Assembly (NCBI GenBank): GCA_030141605.1 | Contig: JAQGDQ010000385.1 | Span: 146,001-210,000 of the forward strand | Origin: Tubiluchus corallicola | Taxonomy: Eukaryota > Priapulida > Priapulimorpha > Priapulimorphida > Tubiluchidae | Reading direction: 5' to 3' | DNA length: 64,000 bases | Shown: positions 1 through 11,700 of the stretch, one piece after another | Layout of the letters: each line of letters starts with the position of its first letter | Position numbering within the stretch: position 1 is the stretch's first letter | Made by a program: the position numbers and the translations under genes | Notes under the pieces: generated by a model | Told to the model about the DNA's origin: nothing | The model's database searches: none | What the model saw: only the letters and a program-made list of their open reading frames with translations

Positions 1-369
1 GGTAAGTGAGGTAGTATCACGAGCTCACCTGGAAAAATCAACATTGAAAATTCTGTTGTTGTTTACATTACTTTTAAATGACAAAGTTCACATAAATTAT
101 ATTATTATTATTATATTATAAATTTAGGGGGCGCTACTTACCGCCGCCATTACGCAAAAAGCTCCACGTGAATAACCGTGTTTACACCACTAATGCGCAA
201 TCGCTCTCGCGCAGTGACGTATGTGGCCCTTAACCTGTATTTTTAGTTTTTTTGCATAATTTATGATTATTATGGTTGCAGCCACGGGAGTTTGTATCAT
301 ATTACAGTGTTCCCACATATTAGATTATAAAAGTAAAGGTTTTTTCTTTATTTCGCAAATGCAATTAAG
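1..369. other. Intron of NOL11 (inferred), starting at a splice donor
   Basis: The first bases read G|GTAAGTGAG, a near-consensus 5' splice site, so base 1 is probably the last base of an upstream NOL11 exon. The remainder is AT-rich with no coding signal up to the retrotransposon. The assignment to NOL11 is inferred from the missing N-terminal half of that protein. Confidence 0.4.
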
Positions 370-2973
370 ATGAAAGTGTGTCAAAAATTAATCAATATAA
401 ACAATTTTCTAATAAACTTAATCATCTCATAAATTTAGCCAAAAGAAATTATTATTGTACTTTACTACATGATAATAAAACCAATATTAGAAAGACTTGG
501 GCAACATTGAATGATTTGATCAATGGACAAAACAAGCAGCACATAACTCCAACCAAACTAGTAATAAATCATGCTGAGATTACGGAACCCCCTGCTATCT
601 GTGAATTCATGAATAATTATTTTGCATCGGTTGGTTTTGATATGGTAAAAAAGGTACCACCTACTCCAATAACATTTGATTCTTTCCTTAGAATGCCTAA
701 TCAGAACTCCTTCTTTTTTGCGCCAATTATTGAGTACGAAGTTTCCTCTGCTATTGCTGCATTGAAAACCAATAAATCAACAGGACCCGAAAACATCTCG
801 AATCAGTTTTTTAAAATTTCACAGTCCATTATTACTCCATTATTAACTATGCTGTTCAATAAATGTGTAGAAGAGGGTATCTATCCTGACGTGTTGAAAA
901 TTGCAAAAATAATCCCGATTTACAAATCTGATTCTCCCATTAATCCCACTAATTATAGGCCAATATCTCTCTTATCTCCCATATCAAAGATTTTTGAAAA
1001 ATTAATTTACTCTAGGCTAGCTAAATTTCTTTTAAAAGAACAAATTTTAACTAAATTCCAATTTGGATTCAGAAAAAATCATTCTACATCTTTAGCTGTG
1101 TCAGAAATAATTGAAAACTTCCTTGCGAATATTGATAAGGGGAAAACTACTTGTGCTATATTTTTAGATTTATCGAAAGCATTCGACACGGTTCAACCTG
1201 ACATTTTGTTATATAAGTTATCATACTATGGTATCAGGGGACGTCCTCTTGTGCTTTTCACGTCTTACCTTACTAATAGGAAACAGTTACATCTATTGAC
1301 TCATCGGAATCTAAACTTGCTGATATAACCTGTGGTGTCCTACAGGGTTCTACATTGGGTCCATTGTTATTTCTTTTATATATTAACGATCTGCCATCTT
1401 GTTCGCAATTTAACACCAGATTGTTTGCAGACGATACAAACTTATTTTTATCACACCAAAATATCAAAACACTAGAACATTCAGTAAATGTGGAACTGGA
1501 CAATATTAATAAATGGATGCAAGCAAATAAGCTATCGGTAAATAATAAAAAAACAAAATATATGTTAATTGGAAACAAGCAACATAACAATAGTTTAAAC
1601 ATAAATATGGGAGGTTGTACTATTCAATCTACACAAGAAATCAAATATCTTGGTATATTTATAGATAGTAGAATTACTTGGAAAACACATGTTCAGCATA
1701 TAGTCAACAAAATTAGCAAATTAAGTGGAGTATTAGCTAGAATACGACACTACATAAATGTAGATGCACTACGGCTCTTATATTTTTCTCTTGTCATGCC
1801 ATATCTGAAGCCTGGCATTCTCGCCTGGGGTAGTGCTTCAGCATCGGTCTTAAAATCATTGGTTTCTAAACAAAACAAGATTATCAAACTTATAACATTT
1901 ACTAGCAAAAGGGAACATGTAACACCTTTGTATTTGCAACTAAATCTACTAAAAGTTCATGATCTGTATAAATTAGAATTGCTCAAGTTTGTACATAAAT
2001 TCAAAAATAATTCACTTCCAGATCTCTTCAGCAATTATTATACTTTAGCATGTCACATGCATCACCACTCTACTAGGTTTGCTACAACCCAATCTTATTT
2101 TATTGAAAGATTTAACTCATCTAAAGGCCAGAATTCTTTAAAACACCAAGGATCTTTGCTGTGGAATTCATTACCAGACCAGTTAAAGTCCAGTAACTAC
2201 AAAAAGTTAATTTTAAACTATAAAAAACAACTTATTGCAGGATACAAATAAATGAGACATTTTGCTTATATACTTGTAATACTATACATATTTTTTTCAT
2301 TGCTACGACACTTAAAGATTTTGTTTAAGTTTTTGTTATATTTTGATTTCATTTTGTCTGATTTACAGTTGAAATAGTTTTTCGATGGTTTAATTTATTA
2401 TATTTTCTTTCTCAACAAATTCAGTCATTGATGTTATTATTACAATATTTCAGTTTTGTTTTTCTTATTTGCTTCTGTTTCTTGTTTTGTTTTGTATGAT
2501 TTATATTTGCCTTATTTTTCCTTGGTTTATTCTATTATATTTTTTTCTCGACAGCTTTGGTTGATCATTCTACTGTTTTTTGTTTTGTTTTTTTGCCGGA
2601 TTTTTTAGTTAATGCTCAAATTATGCATATTCTGTTATCTTAAAAATCTCTAGTTATTTTTATTGTGTTTGCTTCTCATGATTCATAGTATTTTAGAATT
2701 GTAAATCTTTCGTTATTTAAACTATATGTTCTACAGTATTACGATACCTCTCATTCAATTGCCAAATTAACACACATCAACCGAATACAAATTTAAATTG
2801 ATAACGACGCCATAATTAAGTTTATTTAATCATAACTATTTAAGGGTGGCTGACTTGATAACCTACGGGTTCTTCGCTGCCCTTCTCCTTTGCTTCAAAA
2901 TATTCCATGTATTCTTTATACTGTATTTTTATCGTTCTAACGGAGATAATAAATAATTGAATTGAATTGAATT
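370..2973 (+). mobile_element. 5'-truncated non-LTR retrotransposon (LINE), broken reverse transcriptase
   Basis: Two open segments (378-1328 and 1355-2251) together encode the linker, reverse transcriptase and C-terminal part of a non-LTR element. Visible RT blocks are NYRPISLL, FGFRKNHST, the catalytic LDLSKAFD, QGSTLGPLLFLLYINDLP and the catalytic FADD box at 1424-1435. The reading frame changes near 1280-1300, just after the NRKQ motif: the family sequence continues in the next frame as VTSIDSSESKLADITCG, so a single-base indel has broken the gene. No endonuclease or ORF1 is visible upstream, the usual 5' truncation. A T-rich 3' UTR (2252-2945) ends in an (AATTG)n tail at 2953-2973, typical of CR1/Jockey-superclade elements with short-repeat tails. 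The exact clade is not resolved. It lies in the presumed NOL11 intron. Confidence 0.9.
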
Positions 2974-4934
2974 GTCACGTGCCTTTTAAGCTAGGCCCTG
3001 ATAATGCACAAACTAGTACGAAATTCGTCACGTGACTACACACACACAAACAAGATGGCGATACTGTGTAGAACTGTGAATACAGCGTAATTATTGGTAA
3101 TTATACCTAAATATATGATTAAATTACAATTAGATTAGCGGAAACATTCACTGATGACGTAAGAATAATAGAATAATAACGTACGAGCCTAGAAACGAGT
3201 AATAACCTAGGAAAAACTAGGCGGTGCGAAAGTGTAATAGCGCCCTATAACCTGTTCTAATTTATCTAAACAGAGTAAGAAGTGAATAAAAATAGTAAAC
3301 ATAATCATAATCTTTTCCTCCATTTCATATGAGATTTTATTGTTGGAATGTTTGAAATCTATGTATGTCATGGTCAACATGGAAAACCATAATGCCTAAG
3401 TAGACCCCCGTAAAACGTAACATCAAGCCTTGGACCCGCTGGTTTTTCAAGTGAACCCTTCGACATTGCATCCTCTCTAAAGACATATTAATTATACCTG
3501 TTTCGTTGAATTTTTGGTTCCCCTCTGGAAAATTGTAGGACAACAACCGTCCACGTATGTTGCACAACCCTTTTATTGTGAATAAAAGATGATGCGACAG
3601 GTTAGTCTGATTTGTGGATGAGTTGGGACTTAAAGAGTTGCATCCCCACCATAAAAATCTACTAGCTCCCAACAAAGATGATCAAGCTTCCCTTTGAAAT
3701 TAATGTCATGAGTAGGACTAGAAGGCGTAGCAAGAAATTGAGGAAGTTTACACACGAGAGAGAAACTTGTGATAAAATGATTAACAAGAGAGACAACTAT
3801 GGCGAGTATGGGCAAAAAGTCTACTTATAGGCTTCGCCCTGTCGATCTACGGTAATTGTTATAGTAAGTAATTTCTCCTTCGTGACAACTCCATCAAATT
3901 TAAAAAGCCACACAAAAAGAAACCATACTGTAGAACATGTGTTAGTAAGAGCCAATGCTTGCATCAGATAAGTGATAAAATTTAGAGAAATTATGGGGGC
4001 CATTGTAGAGATGTAACAACAGCAGCATGATAGGATGCAGTTTTCTTTTTGACATGCTCCTTTATAATGTGAATAGACAGCTAATAGAAATATTAGTATA
4101 ACTATAACCGTTATGAATCACCTGAGCTGGTACAAAGGTGTAGGTGACAACTAGCAAGTACTATTGTACAATCAGTGATGTGCACATTAAAAGCTTGTGG
4201 CATTTTTCCTATCCAGGCGAAATTGATTACATTCTCACAGATATCAGGCATTTGATGACTTTTAACTATATGCAAGGCATATCACTTTTATATAAGAACA
4301 TATTTATTTCACAGAAATTACAATATAATAAAAATGAGCCAATATTTAAACTGCCAGTAGCGTTATAGTGTTGTATATTATTCAGATGCAGAATTAACTT
4401 GTGGTGTGTTGGCATTCTGTAATACAGGGTATTATCTGATTATTTCTTTAGAAATAACAATACATTTTTCATTTCTTATTTTTATTAGGCCAACATTAGA
4501 ACACCATTACCATTAAACCTAATAATATTTATCATAAGTTGAATTTGTCCTAATCAAATAAATAAATTAGAGTATAAAGGATTATCATGTGGGTAAAAAA
4601 ATCAAGTAATATCAAGTAAAATCAATGCATGTCACTGCAAGTAGTAAGGTTGAAGAAAAGCTGGGCTTTACATTAAATGACTTGTAACCAAGAAGACGCT
4701 GTTTGATGGACAATAATGGTAAACAAGTAAGAATTTGATATTTGCAATCGTAGCAAGTCAGGTAATGTAAGTGATACGGAAAACTAATGTAATTAATGGT
4801 TAATTATATTATTATGGTTTAATTAAACCCACTCATGCAAAAAAGTTGTGAATAAACATACTTTGTAGTCTAATGAATGTCAGTTTCCCAAAATGCACCA
4901 TATTATTACCGTACGATCATTTTTTCGGTTTGTG
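2974..4934. other. Presumed NOL11 intron, no clear gene
   Basis: AT-rich DNA between the LINE tail and the C1 element. Apart from the minus-strand remnant at 3337-3815 I see no feature I can support. Confidence 0.4.
3337..3815 (-). pseudogene. Unrecognised degenerate coding remnant, frameshifted
   Basis: On the minus strand an open frame running down from 3815 ends with DFYGGDATL near 3630, and a second frame continues at once with SPNSSTNQTNLSHHLLF down to 3337. Together they give about 150 residues of protein-like composition. A single-base indel near 3630-3640 would explain the break. I do not recognise the family. It lies inside the presumed NOL11 intron on the opposite strand, so a captured gene fragment or transposon coding remnant is plausible. 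Chance open frames are the alternative. Confidence 0.3.
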
Positions 4935-5419
4935 AAATCCAGACAATCTATCTCATTTTAAATGACTGTCCAAGATATACATTTTCTTGTCTATGGAAGT
5001 TAGCAATTTTTTCTAATATTCGAATAATTTACATTGGAAAGTTAATTAATCGCAACCAAACATAGCTAGCGCTTACATCGCCAACTAATAACAGTTTGTG
5101 CAATGGTAGCCATCTTCCCTGCGCGTCAAGCATATCTGCATAATAAGCTGTACATCACAGACGAACACTGCAGTTTAAGGTCATGCTTATCTCACGGTAC
5201 AGCGCCTATTTGTCGGCCACGATAATGTGACAAAAAGGCACCATTGCCAGTCTTAGTGGATTTGCTGAGCTGCCCATAGCCTTGAAAGTTTAATAAAATT
5301 TAACTATCTGAGGTGATTGTTATTTAACCTAAGCTTTGATTTAAAAACTGTTGTAATTTTCAACATTTCAGAACATACCTTATTTTCAACTGATGTCTAC
5401 ACAATCGTCTGGTTTCCCT
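4935..5419. mobile_element. MITE family C, copy 1 (TTAA-type)
   Basis: Homologous along its length to 9105-9651, sharing for example CATTTTCTTGCCTAT-like and CAGTTTGTGCAATGG segments. The right end reads ACAATCGTCTGGTTTCCCT followed by TTAA. The left end is degraded (about 4935). The TTAA target suggests a piggyBac-type origin (inference). No coding capacity is seen. Confidence 0.6.
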
Positions 5420-5609
5420 TTAAGAATCACAAACACGCAATTTAACTAATATGGAATAATTGTTTGCCTAATTAAACTTTTGACAAAAATTATTTCAGTG
5501 ATGACTATGACGTTAAACGAGACTTTTCCCAAACTTAAATTTTATACCAGTAGTTTTATATTATTTATTTTTTGTTTTTCGTTGTTAATTATTAATTTTA
5601 ATTATTTAG

Positions 5610-5735
5610 AAAACAGTAATGGCTTGTTTGGATGAAATCGATTCACAGAAAGACAAGTCTTTATTGGCTTCATTAGGAAAATCAAGATGCGATGTGACGA
5701 GTTTAGAAAGAATGAAAGCATCATTAGATTCGGAG
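5610..5735 (+). CDS. NOL11: NOL11 visible exon 1
   Basis: Acceptor ...TTATTTAG, donor GAG|GTAAAC, phase 0 to 0. Encodes KTVMACLDEIDSQKD and onward, 42 codons. The ATG inside is unlikely to be the gene start because about half of the protein is missing before it. Confidence 0.7.
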
Positions 5736-8700
5736 GTAAACTATTCATTAGATGTCAAATCAAATGCTTCCTTTACAAGTTTTCATTTCGCATCCTCATA
5801 TAATTTCAGTTCTACTTTTGCACTTTTGATTTTATTTTTATTTTTTCAGGCACAGAAATTTTCTGATGATAAGCAGTCTGTTCTTACCATGATGAGAGAG
5901 ATAATTGACAGTTCACAGGTTTGTCTGTTTGTTTTATTTAATTATAGTCTTCTTAATTTAATTTTTAATTTATTACAATTTATTTAACTAATAAGCCTTC
6001 TCACAGTTTCGTAGTGCACATGTGCAGTCGACTTTAACACCTGAACTCTGTACTTAACACCTGGACTTTGTACTTAACACCTGAACTCTGTACTTAACAC
6101 CTGGACTTTGTACTTAACACCTGAACTCTGTACTTAACACCTGGACTTTGTACTTAACACCTGAACTCTGTACTTAACACCTGGACTTTGTACTTAACAC
6201 CTGATATTTGTACTTAACACTTGAACTTTGTACTTAACACCTGAATGTTGTACTTAACACCTGAACTTTGTACTTAACACCTGAATGTTGTACTTAACAC
6301 CTGAACTTTGTACTTAACACCTGAACTTTGTACTTAACACCTGAAATTTGTACTTAACACCTGAACTTTGTACTTAACACCTGAACTTGTTCGAGAGAGG
6401 CATTTTTATGCATCGTTCTTTCATTCCCAAACTGCACTAAGATTTTTAAGGTGATGTCTGCTAGCATTTTGTGGTGTATAATTAATGGGATGAATCTACA
6501 TTGGTAATTGTTTCTGGTATCGCTTCTGTACTCTGTGAGCTTTGTATATTTGAATTTTAAGTATTAACCAATGAATTACCCGTATTTTTGAACTAACCAT
6601 CTATGTAATTATATTCGTAAAGCAACCAGTTGTACGTATCTGTTCTTAACTAAAATGTATTTGTTGCAAATAGTGGAAATACTCCAATCAGTAATATTAC
6701 TGTTATGTTAATCCACTTAAATTAAATAAGGTTTATATATATTGTCTCTAGTCATTGCTCTCAGCTTTGAATAACATTTTATTCTACTTGCAGGGTACAT
6801 CTGCTTCACAATACCAGGCTGTATTCAATAAGATTATTACTCTGGCAGATCCAGTTCTTCTTTGTAGTTACCACATGAGTTTGTTGATCCAACATGTTCT
6901 CTCACAGGAACACAACTTTCCAAGGGAAATGTTGCTTGAGTTCATTAACTCTGGCTTGATAAACGCAAGGTATCAGTTCATAAAATAGACAGTGTTTGAA
7001 TAATTCCTTTGTTTTAAAGTATAAATTGTTACACCTCAAATTTACACTGTTCAAAAAGCAATGACTCGCTTTTAATGGTTCCCTTTCTGCCATTAGAGAA
7101 GTCACTAGTTTGAGTTGCATGTTTTTTGGATAATATGAAGATCTCTGTATGTAGTTACACTTTTGTGAAACATCATTGTCGGATATTGTAGAGTAAAGCA
7201 TGACTTTTTGGTTTAGATTTTTTTACTAAATCCAAAGAGGTGAAATGGTAAAAATTACTGTTACTGCAAAAGAACTACTTCAAAATACAGTAAGCGCCGC
7301 TTAATAGACTCACTTTGGGACAGAAGTATTTTGATCCAATTAACCGACTGATTCAATTAGCCGACAGATATAGTATATTACTACTATAGAAGTATGCGTC
7401 ATTGCAAAGGCTTTAAATAATTTTAGAAACAAATTAATGACAAGATTCCTGTGTGCAATTATTTAAAAGAATATTAATTTATATAAGTGAATTAATAAAA
7501 AAGAAAATAGAAATTGCAAAAATCTGATTATTACGACTAAAACTTACAAAACTTCATACAAGATCGGTTGTTTCATTTCTTCACGAACAAGTTGGTTTAT
7601 GAAATTCTCATAATGATAAAAACATTGAAAATCAGTTACTCTATAGTGTACATATTCACTCAGAACACCTAGTCACTTAGTGCTTGAGCTGCAGTTGGTG
7701 ATGACCTTGTTTCCCCTGTGAAAACAGCGGGAACTTTAAAGCCAGAACCGGTGGTCAAGTGATTAAATGTTTAGCTTCCAAAAACAACGAGGTTAATTGC
7801 AGTGGGCAAGCGGGTGATGGATTCAAAGCAAAACCGCTAAGCCAACATATTAGCACATATGATAAACACACTGTACTTGCTTACAAACAAAGCTGTATCT
7901 AACATGACTATTTCTATGTACATTATAGTGCACAAAATAGATGTACAGATGACATAAAAGCAGTAAAAGCTCTTTGGTCACACACAAGTGTCTAATTTTA
8001 AGTATGTGATTGAAAAATATTGAGTCAATTATGTCGAGTTATGTGGGTCAATTACCGACAGTTTTTAAATACATTTGAATAGGAGCGGCGGCCCGTTCCA
8101 GGCGTTTTTGAGTCAATTACCGACAGTTTTTATATACATTTGAATAGGAGTGCCCATACTATGTGTTTTTAAATAAATTAAGCGATTGAGTCTATTAACT
8201 GTGAGTCTAATAAACGGTGCCTAATGTAGTTGCAAGTTACTTTGGGAAAACTGACATTTGTAACACATTACTTTCATTAATCACTGAAAATATGTAACAT
8301 ATTGCTTCCTGTTTTCGTTCATAAAAATTCTTATGTTTGTTCAAAAGTAACAGGAACTCTAAAGGATTTTTAAAGGCGTCATTTTCTAACAGTAGATTCG
8401 TTTCTTCTATTTGCAGGTTGTTTCCTAATTTTATAGAAAAATTGTTAGAAAGGAGGGAAACTGTTCTGATCCATAAAGCCGTGTCCAGTATACCTGATAT
8501 GCCAGAGTCTTCAATCACCCAAATACTAAAGTTTTATCTCAGGTATTTAATTTAACAATGTTATCAGAAACTTGCCATCAGACAGCAGCTTTGACGTAAA
8601 GAAAAACAGGTGCTGTATTAATATTAACCACATTTTAGTAAATGCTGGAAGTGCATATGCTCATATGAGATGCACATGATGGTGAATTTCTAAATTTATA

Positions 8701-11700
8701 AGGAACGATGACAAAAAATTTGCTTTTAATCGTGAAAACTGTCACCAGGGTGCACTGCACTCATAATGAAACATTTCTTTTAAACGTTGTGAAAGGTATG
8801 ATATATGTAGCAGTGCACCTGTCGTTTGTATGCAATTTCAAATTCATTAAAGCCATAATGTTTTATCAGTTACTGCAATAAGCCTTTTCACAGTTTCCAG
8901 CGATTGATGATGATTCTGAAAAGGTCAAAGGTTGAGTGTACCAGACAACACATTTGTTTACACTTGACAACGCCTCGCAGCCCATGCTATTGTAATAGTA
9001 ACAGTTTTAACAGTTAGCTAGAATCTTACCTAGTTCATTTTTTCTTGCTCGCAAGTAAGATCCTGCTAGTAAATCACTCTACGCACAGACTAATGCACAA
9101 TTAAAGGAAGACCAGACGATTGTTTAGATTCAATCTCATTTTAATTCAGTGTCCAAAACATACATTTTCTTGCCTATAAAAGTTAGCAATCATTCCCTAT
9201 ATTTGAATATATAGTTTAGAAAGTTAATAAACGGCAACTGAACACAGCTATTGCTTACGTCAGAAGCTAACCACAGTTTGTGCAATGGCAGGCGTTTTCC
9301 TTTGTGCATCAAGCAAATTTGCGTAAGTGTTACAGTACTGCTTAAATGCGTGATTTCACGAAAAATGGGCTTTATATCATATGATGTCAAAAACTAACAC
9401 TGCAGTTCATGATCATGCTTATCAGAGTACCCCCTTCTATGTGTCGGCCAAAATGTGACAAAAAGGCACTGTTGCCAATCTTAGTAGATTCACTGGGCCG
9501 TGCGTAGTTTTGAAAGTTTAACGAAATTTGAGTATCTGAGGTAATTATTATTTAATGTAAGCTTTGATTTAAAAAAAGTTGTTGTAGTTTTCAATATTTT
9601 AGAGCATTCTTTATTCTGAACTAGTGTTTACACAATCAGCCGATTTTCCTCTTACTAAAGTTCACATAAAACAGGCGGCTTTGCTTTACTCATATGTCAC
9701 GTGATGGTTGTAGTTAAGACCTGTTGCTGTTGTACACTTAACCTTTGACCTAAGTAACTGCACGTGTGCACAACGAAACTGTGAAAAAGCTTATTGTATT
9801 ATTAAAGTCTCTTTAAACATTTTACCATCATGTCCTATAATTATTTTTATTTTATCTACAGTAGTGAAACAGATTGTTCGAATCTCATTTGCACAGCTGA
9901 TGATGTTGTAAATAACAATGTAGATGACAGTGCCGATACAGAGCACGCTCCGAGACGCCCTAAAGTAGCTCCAGTTGAACCGGGAAAAATTGTGGCTTTG
10001 TGAGTATTTTTCAGCTGCATTCACTTTAATTCAATTCACGCTAAGCAACGTGGTGTTTGGTTGTTGTGCGCATGTGGCCAGGCACACATGTCTGAGATAA
10101 AATGCTGTACTTTAGGTAGAAAAAGTACTGTCACTCACGCAGTGTGTTGTTAGTTGTCACGTGCATAAAGGCCATGTATCAGCATATTCTTGTATTGCGA
10201 GAATTTAGGCAATTCCTAAGCAAATAATATTTTTTTGTTTAGGATTTTATCAATTTTACGTATAAATTTTCGTACGTTTGTTTGTTTAAAATCACAATTA
10301 AAACATTAAAACTACATACGTTTGTTTCGTTTTACACGGTATTAAAACAATGGTTAAAATTTTTCTAAAGCAGCACCCCAACTAATTTTAGCTACGAGCT
10401 GCCACTGACTTTTTATAGGTAATATTTTATAGGTAACACTATAGTTTAACATTATAGTAACATTTTATAGTAACATTATTGTTAACATTATAGTAACATT
10501 TTATGATAACATTTTATAGTACATTATAGTAACATTTCATAGTAACACTATAACTTAACATTATAGTAACATTTTATAGTACACTGTAACTTAACATTAT
10601 AGGACCATTTTATAGTAACATTATAGTAACATTTCATAGTAACACTATAACTTAACATTATAGTAGCATTTTATAGTAACATTATAGTAACATTTTGTAA
10701 TATTTTATAGTAACACTATAGTAACATTTTACTTTTTTTCAGAGACCATTTGTTATGCATGGAATTTGACGATGCGCTTATTCTGAACAATTTACGGTTG
10801 CTGCAAACCGATGAAGTCATTGTGAGTATTTCATATTAGAACGTTTGTAAGATTTTCACAAGCTAAAACAAGAAAACACAGTTGAATTGATCTTCAAAAA
10901 TTGTCAGATCTCTAGTTTAAAACATAATATTCTGCGTATCCTAAAATATTATTTCGCATTCTAGTAAGAGTCTTTGACTTGTCATAGGAGGCATTTCCCA
11001 TGATTAACTGAAATTATTTTAATTGAAATTTCATCTTTTAGCTTTTTTTGAAGTACCTTATATGGAAAATGAGCAATTGTCCATTAGAAACGGAGAAGCC
11101 GGGAGTTCCTATGCTTCAACGGGTATCACTAATTATCATAATATCTAATTATTTAATAATCATCTACATGCAGTATAGTTTTGAATATTTGTTTTCATTT
11201 TTACCCGAGCCTGCGTGGACTATTGGAGTGTACAGCTACAGCCGCGACTGGGATATTCAAAATTCATTACATTTATATATGTCTAAATTCAGTATGCACT
11301 GCACGTATGTTACATCACTCTGTTTTAACCGTAGACTTTAATTGGAACCTGTTCAGTCATTGTTTTAATATTGTCCAAAATGAAACAAATATATAAAAAG
11401 AAAATTTAGTCAAAAAGAAACACTAAAAAAAATTTAGTCAAGAAGCACAACAGGGTCGGGCACTGCGTGATCGACACTGCTTTTTCTACCTAGCGTGCAG
11501 CTTCTTATCTCGCACATGTGCACATGGCCGCATGCACACAATAGCTAAACACCACGATGCTGGAACCGTGAAGTGCACTGTTCCACACAAGGATTTTTGT
11601 AATTTTTTCATGAACAAGGGAATGCCTACTGACATTAAGCTTAACAATTATATAATCTACAAGTATGAAGAAATAATTAAAGAAAAAAGACTCATTATAT

